A DNA stretch of 64,000 nucleotides from Phorcus lineatus. Its lineage: Eukaryota > Mollusca > Gastropoda > Trochida > Trochidae. This document shows positions 1 to 13,560 of this stretch, piece by piece. The stretch lies in the NCBI GenBank assembly GCA_921293015.1, contig OV121086.1:49086600-49150599 (forward strand), read 5' to 3'. A program made the translations under genes and the position numbers. Numbering within the stretch: position 1 is the stretch's first letter; every line of letters begins with the position of its first letter. The notes under the pieces are model-generated. The model saw only the letters and a list, made by a program, of their open reading frames with translations. It did no database searches and was not told the DNA's origin.

Positions 1-3000
1 CCGATCATGCTTAAAAGCAAGAGTTAAAAAGAAAGTGAGTTTGACACAAAACGTTATTCTCAAGGATTGTTTAGCTTCAAAGAATACAAAACTAAAGACA
101 ATTACGCGATGAACCTACCATATCACATTTAATATTGTATAACATTTGGATTCCAAGGCATCTACCCTTTCGTAAATCGTTTCAGGGAATTATACATGTC
201 AGGAACATGACATCCTATCGCGTTAGCATCTCAAGATGTGGTCGCAGTTTATGAGGTGAATCACTACAACATCTTATCAAGCCTGGAATAATTATTTTAG
301 TATTTGGTGCTTTCTGAATCAAAATTCACCTTTGGAGAGTGTTTTGATTGAGTATCAAGGAACAGAAGTCTTTCAGAAGTATGAATATATCCGCCCTAGT
401 TTCACAATGTGTACCCAGTCGTACTGGTATTGTTACAGAAGCACAGGCTCCTACAGAAATTGCAAATGCCTCACATTATATCATGATTTAGTCACATTAT
501 GATATGATTTAGTCACATTATCTGCACATTAATAGTATATGAGTAATCATGTCGTTTCATCATTTACTGGTGCCAGGGCAACCCCTGGACAATTTCTTCT
601 TGTTTGAATTTATCCTTTGTAATGAGCCTTTAAAATCGAGAAGAATAAATGGATAATAACTTTTTTATTCATGATATGCGACCATTCGACATATATCTTA
701 TCTCATATCATATCATATTATTATGTTGTTAACAAATAGGTTGTATACCGAACCTTTCAAAGATACTCGTTCCTTACTAAAATCGTTAAATCCTATATAC
801 GGATCCTACTTGAAAACGGGTGTAGGGTCTTTGTTACTGAAACACATCTAATAACGGCAGGATTTAAGTTTTGGTAGGATTGGACTCAGCTTTGGTTCAA
901 ATATGTTTACTCTGAATGTGCAACTTTTTGAAGGATTTCCACTTCATCGTGACTGTCAAGTGCAATTGTACAATTATATATCTACTAGATAATAAGCCTA
1001 GTGGACACATTGCTTAACCAACTGTATTCAAGATGTTCTTGGAAAATCTATTAATTATCATCGGGCTCAGTTTTTGAATTTATCGATCTTTATTGGTAAT
1101 GGAATCATGCTTATCATGACCATATACTAATTCGTTTTTAACGTTACCTAATTTCCCTTCAAGTGAAATATTCAAATATCTGTAAGTTTTTATTTGACTT
1201 GAAGACAAGTTTTTATCAAAAGAAGTAAAATTGGTTTTGAAAAAAGGAAGAATAGATATCCTTTATATGAGATACAATAGCCCCTGACACACTAACATGT
1301 AGTAACTGGTGGTTTTCATTCACTGAAGGGCAAAGACATGTTGTTGACGAAAAAGTATTTTTAGATGATTATTGAATCGAATGGCGGCACTTCATCCTGT
1401 CATGGATTTTGCCAGCGATGTATTCCTATTTCCGTCAAATTATCATAACATCACAATAACAATGTCATTTTGTATAATAGAGTATATGTAATCCACAAAT
1501 TTCATTTCCGCAAATTCTTATTCGGCCGAAATGTCGAGTCTGACATGTATTCATTGGACGCTTTGTGCATTTCTTTTTAATGGTACCAATACTTAGTTTT
1601 GGACTGAATTGTCAAATTACATTGTCATAAAAACCTTTCAAACAAACACACTTGATTCAACTCGAGAACATTCCTGTATATAACACTAACCCAAGTTCCA
1701 CAGACATCGATTACCTGTGTATGTATGGCCAGGAGTATCAGTCAATACTAGACGTACTGTTTGGTCTGTCCAACATCGATTAGTTTGATATACACGATCT
1801 GTTATTGTCACAGGTGGTCTGTTCACCGTATCACTCTTAGTGCCAGGTGTCTTAGCTGGTTGTCGATATTGACCACTTTTTATAAAATTTAAACTAATTC
1901 CAATAACATGTTTTTATAAGAATACAAAATTTTAAGATGTCATCGAATTTAACTATTTTGGTTGGAATCGTTCAAATGAATAAATGTAAGTGGACTAAAT
2001 AATGATACTCATGTACATTTAGTACACAAAACTAAAGGAAGAACGATAAGACTTAAGGTAAAATCAGCATAGATAAACCATAAGAAAACCTTTAACATAT
2101 TACACACCTCTTAAAGGAACCATATCTCGCATAACAAAATCTCGAGGACAAATAGATTAAACAAACGGATTTAATTGTGTAAATCGTTTTCGTATAATTC
2201 TTTTCTACAACACTGTAATCAGTTTTTGGGATCATATTTTACATAATTAGAACAGATACAGATTTGTTCACATGGGTAACATGGGACCAGAAATCGTTAT
2301 TATGGTCTTAGCTTAGTCAGCTGAGTAGATAAATGTATAATTCATCAATCTCTAATACTTCTTTTTCGATAAAATACAACATGCTTTATGATCATTTCTG
2401 TTTGGGCTCGATAAAGAATTGCATGGTTATCTGTGCATCTGACGTTAGATTTAATCAATTTGCAATAAGCAGCCAGTCAGAGGGTCGACATGCTTGTTCT
2501 TGCACCACTTTGCAAGCTGAACGAGATTGAATTGGATGATTAATTTGTAAGACATGATATATTATTGTTAAACACTGTACAATACAGACTTTCTTGATCA
2601 GTATGTGTCCACTTGGCTAAACAGAAGCCTTGTTCCACCTAAACATGGCTGGTAAACGCCGATCTCATGTATTCCTCGTACATTGCGTTATTTAGAGATA
2701 GCATTGCCGTCGATTACCACTCACAAAAGCGGATATTAATGCAACAAAGAGACCATTGTTCTTTCCGTTCTCAGCTTGTCGAAATTCTTATCCATTCTCT
2801 ATTGTGACGACACAAAGCCAATATAAATGCAGGAAACATAGCGATTCTTTTATCGTTGGTTTACGTTCCTCAGCTTTTACCAATTTCAACAACGTTTGAC
2901 TTTTGTGAGTTTTGTAAGATTGAAAATGTTTCCCTCAAATGATTATGAGCATTTAGTTAGCATCCGTAGCGAGGTCACTTAATTCCTTTGCAACGATATG

Positions 3001-3799
3001 AGTAAAATAATTTAATTACAATACACAAGGTAAGGCTAGACTTGGCATATACCTTTACAGAATTAATGAATTCCAGTTTCAAAATTGACAAGATTTATTT
3101 GGACCGGTAGCTTATACGGTTAATATGTGTATTTATCCATGAATACCATGTCGTCAATTTTTAACTGTACAAATGTATATGCAAGGAAATATTAAACATT
3201 GACACACATAGATGCATATAATTGAATAGCAACGTGGTGATGTGTTTGATAAAGGTTTGTAAACGTTGCCCTTTGGTTTCATTTTAAATGATAGAATCAG
3301 AGATATCAATATTACTCGGCGTCAATGATAATACTGTTTATTCTTGTGTTTAATGCCTTATACTATCTGATGTTAATAATGATAATTTTGCCAAAGTTGT
3401 GAAATAGATTAAGCTAATTTGTAGGGGACATGTACATTGTACACATAGTACATACATCATATTAATAGGTTATCATAAATGTTGATGACAATTAACAAAA
3501 CAAGTGTCAATAAAATGAGTAACAAAACCACCAGCTCGTACAACATTCCCCTCTCTGTTGTGTTCCTAGCTTCAATATTGGTATTTAAATGAATGCTTTA
3601 TTTAATCGATTAGTACGCCTTGTCCATTTAATAAACAGTCACACAATTCAGCGAGATCAATGTAGGCTGTTGTTATTGCGTTCACCTATCACTGTTTAAA
3701 CCTTATTATAATATGGAAAAGTCAATACCGATCTCAGTGAGAGTTCATACACGTTTCAAACGGAAAAGATCAATAACTTCAAAATAGAAACCAAGCTTT
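1..3799. other. No gene recognised
   Basis: AT-rich DNA without a supported exon. Open frames are all under 70 codons and show no codon bias or motif. A short string near 890 (TTTGGTTCAAATATG) resembles strings near 14165 and 21745 and may be an edge of the duplicated material described further on. Confidence 0.6.
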
Positions 3800-4570
3800 G
3801 TGATGAAGAGCTTAAGCCGTTAAAAGGCATGTGGACGTTACAGTATTTCTATTGAGATTTTTTTGGGACTATTCCGTTGCAGCTTAAGTAGTGTTTTTAA
3901 ACAGATCATTTTGAGACATGCTGATCATCATTCAAAAGGCCCCCAAAAATATCACATGCTCAAATGTTTTAAAAAAAATCTAAATAAACGTTTACATCAC
4001 GATGAAGGCTTTTAAACAGTACACAAAAGTACGTCTATTTGTGGATTTCTACTTTGAAGTTAGGAATAATTTCGTAAAGACCGTCATTAAGGTATATACA
4101 TGACTTATGTTTCAGTGTTTAAGTTTGGAAGTTAACAACGCTGAGCCAGTCACATGAGATTTTTGTTCCCCACATATTAAGAATCACTTCAGTCTTTTTA
4201 TCATGAACACCCACCACCCTCTTATTGGACCCAGGAACCCATTGATATGGATGAATTCGCATTACATTGACGTCAAGCCTCACACTGACTCAAGTAGGTG
4301 CTAAAAGAATGAAGTCAACTCTGGTGTCACTATATAATCCGTGTCAAATACCGTGATGAATGATCTAGAACACCTCATGAAGATCTCGTTACACGCCTCA
4401 GGACTGGTAATAGGTCTTCAAACCAGGGCTTTGATTATTGTAATTCTTAACGTCGTAAGGGAATGTATATTCGTTACCATTACGATTGAAATAAAAAGCT
4501 CTGTGAAAGCTCTGATTAGAAATATATTGTTTCAATTCTTTAAAGGGCATTTCAAGTCAAAGTCATAGAA
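3800..4570 (+). repeat. Duplicated block, copy 1 (matches 12.88-13.56 kb)
   Basis: CTTAAGCCGTTAAAAGGCA at 3811 and GAAGTCAACTCTGGTGTCAC near 4311 recur as diverged copies at 12893 and 13384, at offsets of 9082 and 9073 bp. Near 4335 both share a segment reading GTGTCAAATAC-GTGATGAA. The 75-codon frame in this block is not conserved in the other copy, so it is not called. Confidence 0.7.
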
Positions 4571-5028
4571 AGGATTTAGAATTTCTTGTAAAAATATATC
4601 GACATCGTCTGTTATGCTTCAAACTTTGATTGTAAATGTTATTGATTTTTACTATAACATTCATTTTGGTTTATTATTTTGTCTACAAATTCTTATTTAG
4701 ATAAAGCATTCACAGAGTTAGTACCCCAACAGAAAAATACAATATAACTAAATCCCAATAAGGTACGTGACGTTGGACGAGCCTTGCCATCAATTATATT
4801 TGTTAGAACCTATTGCTGGTATCTGTATCTAATTACGTATGCAGTATGATAGTATAATGTGAATATGATAAAGGAATATATTACGTTTATACTTTTGTCA
4901 AGCAAATCCTCCATGGTTAACACAGGACACTAGTAAGAAAATATAAGAAATACTTATGTTTAGAATGAAGTACATTCTGGTAGAGATCAGGTTGCCTCGT
5001 TTTAATCAATTTTTGAAGGTCTAGAGTT

Positions 5029-6307
5029 CTTTAGATTGGTGGTACACAGTGTATATGTAACTACCTGATTTAGATTGGTTGTGTACAGTGTAACTACCTG
5101 ATTTAGATTGGTGGTGTACAGTGTAACTACCTGATTTAGATTGGTTGTGTACAGTGTAACTACCTGATTTAGATTGGTTGTGTACAGTGTAACTACCTGA
5201 TTTAGATTGGTTGTGTACAGTGTAACTACCTGATTTAGATTGGTGGTGTACAGTGTAACTACCTGATTTAGATTGGCGGTGTACAGTGTAACTACCTGAT
5301 TTAGATTGGTGGTGTACAGTGTAACTACCTGATTTAGATTGGTGGTGTACAGTGTAACTACCTGATTTGGATTGGTGGTGTACAGTGTAACTACCTGATT
5401 TAGATTGGTGGTGTACAGTGTAACTACCTGATTTAGATTGGTGGTGTACAGTGTAACTACCTGATTTAGATTGGTGGTGTACAGTGTAACTACCTGATTT
5501 AGATTGGTGGTGTACAGTGTAACTACCTGATTTAGATTGGTGGTGTACAGTGTAACTACCTGATTTAGATTGGTGGTGTACAGTGTAACTACCTGATTTA
5601 GATTGGTTGTGTACAGTGTAACTACCTGATTTAGATTGGTGGTGTACAGTGTAACTACCTGATTTAGATTGGTGGTGTACAGTGTAACTACCTGAGTTAG
5701 AGTGGTGGGGTACAGTGTAACTACCTGATTTAGATTGGTTGTGTACAGTGTAACTACCTGATTTAGATTGGTGGTGTACAGTGTAACTACCTGATTTAGA
5801 TTGGTGGTGTACAGTGTAACTACCTGATTTAGATTGGTGGTGTACAGTGTAACTACCTGATTTAGATTGGTGGTGTACAGTGTAACTACCTGATTTAGAT
5901 TGGTGGTGTACAGTGTAACTACCTGATTTAGATTGGTTGTGTACAGTGTAACTACCTGATTTAGATTGGTTGTGTACAGTGTAACTACCTGATTTAGATT
6001 GGTGGTGTACAGTGTAACTACCTGATTTAGATTGGAGGTGTACAGTGTATATGTAACTACCTGATTTAGATTGGTTGTGTACAGTGTATATGTAACTACC
6101 TGATTTAGATTGGTGGTGTACAGTGTAACTACCTGATTTAGATTGGTGGTGTACAGTGTAACTACCTGATTTAGATTGGTTGTGTACAGTGTAACTACCT
6201 GATTTAGATTGGTGGTGTACAGTGTAACTACCTGATTTAGATTGGTGGTGTACAGTGTAACTACCTGATTTAGATTGGTTGTGTACAGTGTATGTGTAAC
6301 TACCTGA
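5029..6307. repeat. 33-bp minisatellite, about 38 copies
   Basis: The unit (core GGTGTACAGTGTAACTACC) repeats with few changes: a G/T variant (GGTGG or GGTTG), one strongly variant copy at about 5694-5712, and a 6-bp insertion (GTATATGTAAC form) in copies near both ends. As 33 is divisible by 3 and the unit lacks a stop on the - strand, it leaves a 455-codon open frame of an 11-residue repeat (SGSYTVHHQSK). That frame has no ATG (its first possible start is GTG directly after a stop), so it is not called as a gene. Confidence 0.97.
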
Positions 6308-6470
6308 GGCAGTAAGAATTGTGTTTATCCAGTTGATCGATGTTAGAAAGACTAGCAAACATGATATGACGATTTCCTGACAATTCACTCATGGGGGAAT
6401 TGATGTTGGTAAAGACACGTCTTCATGTTTACCTCTCACATACTCCATCAATCAGATTGACATTATTCAG
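6308..6470 (-). repeat. Copy of a low-copy repeat flanking the minisatellite
   Basis: Strings such as GTTGATCGATGTTAG, CATTCACTCATGGGGG-type and CTCTCACATACTCCATCAAT recur near 8820-8900, 18010-18090 and 20055-20190. On the - strand the copies share a frame reading about NIDQLDKHN. The minisatellite interrupts or grew from this copy. Confidence 0.7.
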
Positions 6471-8480
6471 TGGTCTTGTTATTGTTATGTGACTGATCAA
6501 TTCTGGCATGGTTGTTTACACTAAATGTGACCTACAGTCCCTGCTAAATTATATCGTGGTATATTAAAATCGCCTAGTATTAGTTCTCAGTTCTTCCGCA
6601 GTAATTTTGATAAATGAGCAGAACTCGAATAGCAGTCATTCTACAGAGCGCTGCCTTTACATTAAATTCAGATTTCTGAAAATGATTTTTCATTTTTTCA
6701 AAGCTTAGAAGATCAATTTGTACAATGTGGTGCCTGAACTAAATACGATTATCTTAAATCTTAATGAAATAGTTACTTCATAAAAGGGGATAATAGGGTA
6801 TTTATTACATTTTCAGTGGTGAACCATGTCATTTTTCGGTGGAAATGAAATCCATATTTTCTTTGAGTGAGATAACAATACTATTCTATTCAGTGAAATA
6901 ACGGTACTTGAAATATCAATTTTTACTTCACTCGATGAGATATACATTGTATTTGACGCCAGTCGTCAAATATCCAATTCATTTCGGGCCCGTGGGTCAT
7001 ATCATCTTCTGAGGTATTTTGTTGTCATGATCCATTCAGTTTATAAATGAAATTTTTTTTTTATAAAAGCATAAAAGGAAACGGTATGGACATGACGTAT
7101 CATTAGAATATTTGACCTTTAAATTTCATAAAAATTAATCACAAATTAGGATGGGAAAATGCACTTTGACGAGAGCAATAGTGTGTATCAAATGTTCTGT
7201 ATCTTCAAAAGGAACATTTACTATCAAGAGAGTGTATGTATATATGTATATCTATAACTTTTTCCCCGAAAAAACAAAACATCTGGGTCATATGATTTTA
7301 TCACCCTATACAACCTTTCTGGTCATTAAATACATAATGTCATGAGAAGTAACTGATTTAAAGTACTAATTCATTTCCTTCGCAACATTAATCAAACATA
7401 CTTTTTTCACCTATCAATTCCATTCTACATTTAAATAAAACATTTCACAGTCAGAGTTTATACTTTTATAAAAATCATACATCTAAAACGCAACATCATT
7501 AATCTATTTATTGTTGTATATTGCAATTCATTTGTATCAACAATTATTTAAATGACATTCTCAAACACATTACATCTCTTAGTTCATTACTCATGTACTA
7601 AATCATTTGTCATTTTGTGACTATTTCCATTTTTTGTTTTCTAATTAATGACATTCTCTAAGCTGTTTTGGAATTTTCTGAAGACATCAACGACTTTAAG
7701 GCCACATTATTAGGTTTTCAATTATGATTTCCTGTCGATACCTGTCGTTTTCAATGGGAAAATGTCATTACAACTGCAAAGTACTATGGTTATCCGTTCT
7801 TATCTTTGGTGATTCATTACAAATTAGATATGTAAGATGAAATAATCAAGCACAAACTCAAGTCAACTCAATGATTAAGTTTCTAATTCAATCATTCTAA
7901 CCCTGCATGCTGAACTATTCATGGTCTCATTTCCTTCGTTTTACAATGCATCTATTGAACGAAAGATAAAGCAAAGTTGGATGAAAATAGGTAAACGATA
8001 ATCATTTGATCATGATGTATTTAAATGAAAACAACGTACAATGGGCGCGCTCAATATGAATAGTCAAGTAACCTGCCCACATAAAAACGAATCAAACTCA
8101 AAGTAAAGCGAGTTTGACTTTAAAATAAATTAAATATTTGTTTCGCCGTTTTGACTTTCCTTTTGTCGACCAACTTGTCTCCCTTCTGGTCTATCGTCGT
8201 TTTAACTGTATCCTGCTTCTCTTTTTCGCCGCCACGTGGTTATCTTTGTTTAAAGGATGGGAGCCAACTAAGACCATAATGCTTTGCGCAATAAAATAAT
8301 AAAGTCGATCTATTTATAGACACGGGAAACACCATTACTAATTTGTTAGATTTCATGGCCTAACAATTGGCGAAAAATTATGTAAAGATCTTTCAACGAG
8401 ATGGATTTTTGGCACTATTTTCTAATTTGTATCAGCATACTCTGTGGCCCTTTAATGTATGTCAAAGTGACATCGGAAAT
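6471..8480. other. No gene recognised
   Basis: AT-rich, with no supported exon. The part near 7600-7660 (CATTTGTCATTTTGTGACT) resembles 16350-16400, in keeping with the wider duplication. Confidence 0.55.
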
Positions 8481-8483
8481 GCA

Positions 8484-9160
8484 GTGTTTATTGTCCAAAT
8501 ATTTATTATATATTGTAGGCTTAACTAAAGTTAACAAGCATCTTTTATTTATTTCACTACTAACAAACCAACACATATCATGATAGAATGGTATCATCCA
8601 GATTGTATTGTAACTGGGAAAATATGGTTCTCCAACTGATAAAGGATATTGGCATTGTTCATAAACAACAAAGATTAAACAAATCATACATATTTCAAAC
8701 ATTTTGGTAAATATCCCGATGCTACTAAATCTCTTGGAACCAGCAACCAGCTGGACATGCTGTAGGACTTGATGTTGTTCAAAACAGCACCTGACTCAAT
8801 AACAGGATGTGTTTATTTAGTTGATCGATATTAGCAGGACAAACAGAACTGATGTATGTCTTCCTGACCATTCACTCATGGGGGTATTGATGTTTGTCAT
8901 GTCGCTCACTGACATTCTCCACACAATCGGGTTAGGGTAAATAAATCTCTTGTTATTTAAACGAGAAGAATCTATTCTTATCCTCTAAAATCTTTTTGCA
9001 CAACTGCACTATTAGATTTGGACATGATGATGTATTTATAGTTCCAATGGTCATTTCTTCAGTCTTGTTATTCACGCCCTTGCAAGAGCACACTTTCGTA
9101 AACATGTCAATGCAATCCGGGGAGTGTTACCACACTAAGTTTCTTGACCCAAATGTAACT
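8484..9160. repeat. Low-copy repeat, long copy (matches 17.9-18.3 and 19.95-20.2 kb)
   Basis: GGTAAATATCCCGATGCTAC at 8705 and the next ~190 bp match 19953-20140 almost base for base (about nine in ten by eye). The rest, to 9160, follows 17990-18330 more loosely: it shares TTATTTAAACG, GAATCTATTCT and CTTCAGTCTTGTTAT. No coding frame is conserved across all copies. Confidence 0.8.
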
Positions 9161-9164
9161 AGAT

Positions 9165-9312
9165 GAGGTGAGGTGAGCTGTTTTGGTATTTCACTTATAT
9201 CACTGCAGCTAGTATTATTGCACGGGGAAAACTAGCAACACCATGGTGGCAATGCATTGCAGTGAAACCTGCTAGCTTCGGCTATAACAAGCGTACCAAG
9301 CCAACCAAATGT
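9165..9312. repeat. SINE-like interspersed repeat, copy 1
   Basis: Shares TATTTCACTTATATCA-CTGC, TATTATTGCA and a GGCTATAAC-type end with copies at 23982 and 59800. It resembles from memory a repeat common in gastropods; tRNA ancestry was not established. Confidence 0.6.
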
Positions 9313-11320
9313 AACTAACTTTTCATGCCAATATTAAAAACTGATAAGCTTTTGTCAATCCTACAAGGATTGGGGTCCAAGGTACTCTACTATGATATAT
9401 GATCATAAATATATTTATTAGTATATGTCTGTGGATTAAACGATCGCAAAATGTATTAAATCAACCTAACATTAGGTAACTATATTAACCAAATACTAAT
9501 TGTTGTTAAATCTCTTCAGACTAGAAAGAATATTACTAAATTATTGCTGTTTTGTCGAAAGATTTATCTGAAACTTTCTGTCAGTTCATCAATGTTACAT
9601 TTAACTGTTACATTAAACTTATAAATCAGAAACGTTATGCAGAATCTTTGCAATTTCGTGGCCTCATAAATCACTTTTTAATCTATAAACGACTAATACA
9701 ACTACGACCAACAAAAAGATATGTTTAGGACGTCAGCAACGTAGATAAACAATAATCAATTCTCTTTGCTTTTCCTTTTAAAATTCTTTTTTTTTTATCT
9801 AATGAGATTTTCTATACCTAATAATTTATAGAAACGGCAATTTGCCATTATGTGATTTTTATCTCTTTTGAATTTAAGTTGATGACATCTTATGTTATGT
9901 TATTGTGATAACAAGAAGTCATCACTCAGTTCAAACTAATTAATGACAAACCTCGTTTATAAAACTGCACATTACACGGATATAATTTAGTTGATTTTGA
10001 AGAAAAAGCTCGTTAAATGCTTGATATCAATTACTATTTTTCAGTTAACGTTGCAATCGATAAGAAGGAACTCATAATTTCATTGAGTCAATTATTAATT
10101 GTTTTCAGAGTTACTGGTTTTTTTTATCATATATTCCAAATCTGAATTCTATTCTGTCCATAGTCTTATTTGCTTTATCAATTTACTAATGCATGTGAAT
10201 TTTGCATACATGTACATGGTTTGATGAAAATATAAGTAACTGTTGTTGATCTGATGTCATGGTAATTCTATATGTGTATGGAAAAAGGATATGCTGTATC
10301 TGTGGTATCAATATTTCCATTACTGTAGTAGAGTGTATGATATTGTTCTTGAGATGGTAATATCCGCCTCATGTTTAAAAGAATTCTGTTGAAAAGAAAT
10401 TACATCCGGAGACGCTCTTTGATATGAGTTAAAATAGGATGTACATGTATTTTGTTGCTCTTTGGTCATGATGTTGGTAGTGAACGTAAGGTCCCTTACC
10501 AGCAAATCATTTATAGCAACTCCATGGAACATTGTGGGGTTTATAAAAAATATGATTTCTATTTTTATGGTAAAATTATACACACTTGCTTCAGATTTAC
10601 ACAGACGAACTCTAGTGATCTCTCTTATTTCTATAAAATGAATTGATGTTATCCAGCTGGGCTTTTCTGATTTGAACATATTTACTAGTCATAAAATCCC
10701 CAGATCCTGATGTATCCTTTGGCTCGAGTCTTGCTGTGATGAACGTCAACTCTCATCAGAGCATTGTTTGGTACAGCTACCCGTACTATTAGTGACCAGG
10801 ATAATCAGAATGATAACTATTTGACGATTTACAATTTTACTCTCAACGGGACAGTACCATCCAAAATTTTGTAGATATGAAGTTTGAAGGTTAATTTTTG
10901 TTAGTCTCTACTGTTGAAATGCATGATTCCATTATAAAGTTTAGATAAGATGATAATTGGTATTTCTTCTGTGTATGAGCTGTAGCATGTATACAATTTT
11001 TTAAACTAAAAAAGCTGTAAATGCTTTTTCAAAACTGAATGAACAGATGCAGTGTGTTAAAATATTCTGGTAATTTTTCCCTTAATCACACTAGAACCTT
11101 AGATATTCGGAAATTTTTCGAATCTAAGTTAACTGCTGATAAAACCCTTATTCTAAAAACCTCTGCAAGCGAGCTCAGTGAGCAGACAATGCATTCTTTG
11201 ACTAATCTTTAAATGATACCTTGCAATGAATAAGAGTATTTATCCAGATAATCACTTTACTTACACAATAGTTGTTTATCTGTAACATAAACAAAGCGGA
11301 TGTGTTCCATGTTTTGTTCG
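9313..11320. other. No gene; 9.4-10.6 kb is part of the ~9.1-kb duplication
   Basis: GTCAGCAACGTAG near 9733 and the following ~90 bp correspond to GTCAACAACGTAG near 18783; GGTAATATCCG near 10356 corresponds to ACAATATCCG near 19610. No exon is supported. The 119-codon - strand frame at 10320-10679 lies in duplicated DNA and is not kept in the other copy. Confidence 0.55.
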
Positions 11321-11324
11321 TCTT

Positions 11325-11541
11325 TAGTTCTACTTGTTGAAATGAGATGATGCCACAGTAAAGACTGGTATTGTTGAATTGAGATAGTGAAACAGTAAGG
11401 ACTTGAATTGTTGAATTGAGAAAATGCATCAGTAAGGACTTGTATTGTTGAATTGAGATAGCGCAACAGTAAGGACTGGTAAGTTAAACTGAGAAAGGGC
11501 AACAGTAAGAACTTGTATTGTTGAATTGAGAAGGTGCAACG
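11325..11541. repeat. 37-bp minisatellite, about 6 copies
   Basis: The unit is near CAGTAAGGACTTGTATTGTTG followed by AATTGAGAAAGTGCAA, with substitutions and small indels between copies. Two short - strand frames over it are by-products of the repeat. Confidence 0.9.
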
Positions 11542-12879
11542 TAAATTTGGAGTTCGTTCCTAAAATTAAACTCTGATTACATCAGCTGGGCAACGCATTA
11601 ATCGTCTTGGTCAGTGTCCTGCTGCTGATATGGTAAATTCAAGGATCTCGGATAACTAGTAAATACAGGTGTACCATTTTAAAGGGTGAAATGGATTCAA
11701 AATTGAGGTCTGAACTGATTCAAATATATTGATATTCATTTAAATTTACTTCATAGCTAGCATCAGTATTTCGGTTTGTTGTATTACAACATAGGCTCAC
11801 TCAAACCTCTTATAGGGATAAAACAAATCAATGTATGCACTTTTCGATATTAAGAGTTCTAGTTTACCAAATACTAGTGTGATGGTAATATGTTCATCAA
11901 TTTTAAAACATGCTCTAACTGAATGGTTTAAATATATCATCTTAGTATAGATATGAATTGAAATAAAAAGATGCCATTGCAACCAAACGTATATACTTTA
12001 GTTGTTTCTAAATACCCACCTAGCGGTGACATGTTTCTATCCATTCTTTCATTGTCATAGGTCTTTCTTTCGTCTTAATTTGAAATTGAATAACTCTCTT
12101 ACACCAAAATTGATTGGACGATGTTGTTAATAGCTGCAGCAGGTATGTGTTAAAATAACATGACTACGCTATTTTCATCATTTTGTAAACACATTATTGT
12201 CTACTGTGCTTCCTCCTATTCATATTCATTCCAAAACCGTGGTGAAACTACAATTTCCTTATTATTATTATTATTTAGAAGAAAGAACATTAATTTCTAC
12301 AAAGTTCGCAATTTTAAGAATTTGATAATAAACGATCCAGACTGTCCAGTTAGTATAATGTTATCAATGTATGGGACCTGTTGCATTTACCTTCAACTTT
12401 GTTTAAATAGATTCACTTAACCCATTTCTTACTGCTGGCCGCCTATCTATGTGTTCAACCCATTGAGAAGAAGGTCCAACTGTTTACTGCCAGTGTGTTA
12501 GATTGCTACTGGATTTCAAACAACACTATTCAACTGGTATCTTTCATTCTATATTCGGAAAGGACAATTATTATACTTTAAGGTGACTACCTTACTGATA
12601 TGGTTCTCAATGATCTGCTTAACTACATCCATCAATGTTTATAACGTTAACGTCTCGAAGAAACAGCGTTGTGAATGACACTTCAAATCTTACCATAGAT
12701 GTTCATGTGATTACTTCAAATTCTCAAGATCTTGAAAATTAAGCTTTTCGTCAAGTAGAGAGTTATATCTAAATAGATTGAATTTTTTCAGGCTTCGTTT
12801 AATTTCAAATGATGGTTATTAGTAATCTGTAATTATCAATAAATTATCAGTTATTTAGTATCACCAATGAAACGAGAAA
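11542..12879. other. No gene recognised
   Basis: AT-rich. It contains a short TTA-rich run near 12257-12274. The 86-codon frame at 12160-12420 has low complexity and no motif. Confidence 0.55.
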
Positions 12880-13560
12880 AAAGAGGGAAGCCCTTAAGCT
12901 GTTAAAGGCACCAAGACGTAACAGTGTTTGGAATGAGGTCTGGTCTCGACCAGTTCGTCAGTAAGTTTGCAGCTCCAATTGAGGTTTTTGTATGTTGATT
13001 CACAAGACCAAGTTTCGAATGTCTGAAGGTTCCCTTTCGAACCACAATCACTCCTAGCATAATTATGTAAACATTTATCTAATACAGGATACCATGTCTA
13101 TTTGTGAATTTGAACATTTTCAGATGGAAATCGTCAATAAGAATCTTTTTTTGAATTTATGTTATATGATTTGAACAGCTACAAAATATGAAGTTACTTT
13201 TGGAATCGTTACAAAGCTGAACCTGTCCAAAATTGTTTTTCTTCCCCGCGTCCATCCTACATGTACTCTCAAATAGTATGACCGTTTTGTCCTCCAGACT
13301 CAAAAGGGACTTTTAACTCCAATGATTTAGCAGCCTGGATGGAATTTCAAGCCTAACGACAGTTCAAAGCATGCTGAACAGGTTGAAGTCAGATAGGGTG
13401 TCACCACTGTATCTTGTCTGTGTCAAATACTGTGATGAAAGATCTCGGTGATCTCATGATAATCTTGATCTTCGCCTGCGGACTGATGTATTGAAGGAAA
13501 ATGAATGTGGAACATCTTGTAACTTTTATCCAGAGCTACAACAGTGCTAATAGCTTTAAA
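12880..13560 (+). repeat. Duplicated block, copy 2 (matches 3.8-4.57 kb)
   Basis: CTTAAGCTGTTAAAGGCA at 12893, GTCTATTTGTGAATTT near 13097 and GTGTCAAATACTGTGATGAA near 13420 correspond in order and spacing to 3811, 4033 and 4342. Further diverged copies of the last segment occur near 15728 and 17551. Confidence 0.7.

Noticed and set aside
5021..6388. 455-codon - strand frame as a secreted repeat protein gene
   Set aside because: It has no ATG, begins right after a stop with GTG, and is fully explained by a stop-free 33-bp minisatellite. Kept only as a finding.
8240..8280. Asp-Gly-Ser coding string as a possible USP exon 1
   Set aside because: The flanking frame lacks the hydrophobic strand, hits a stop soon after and has no donor.
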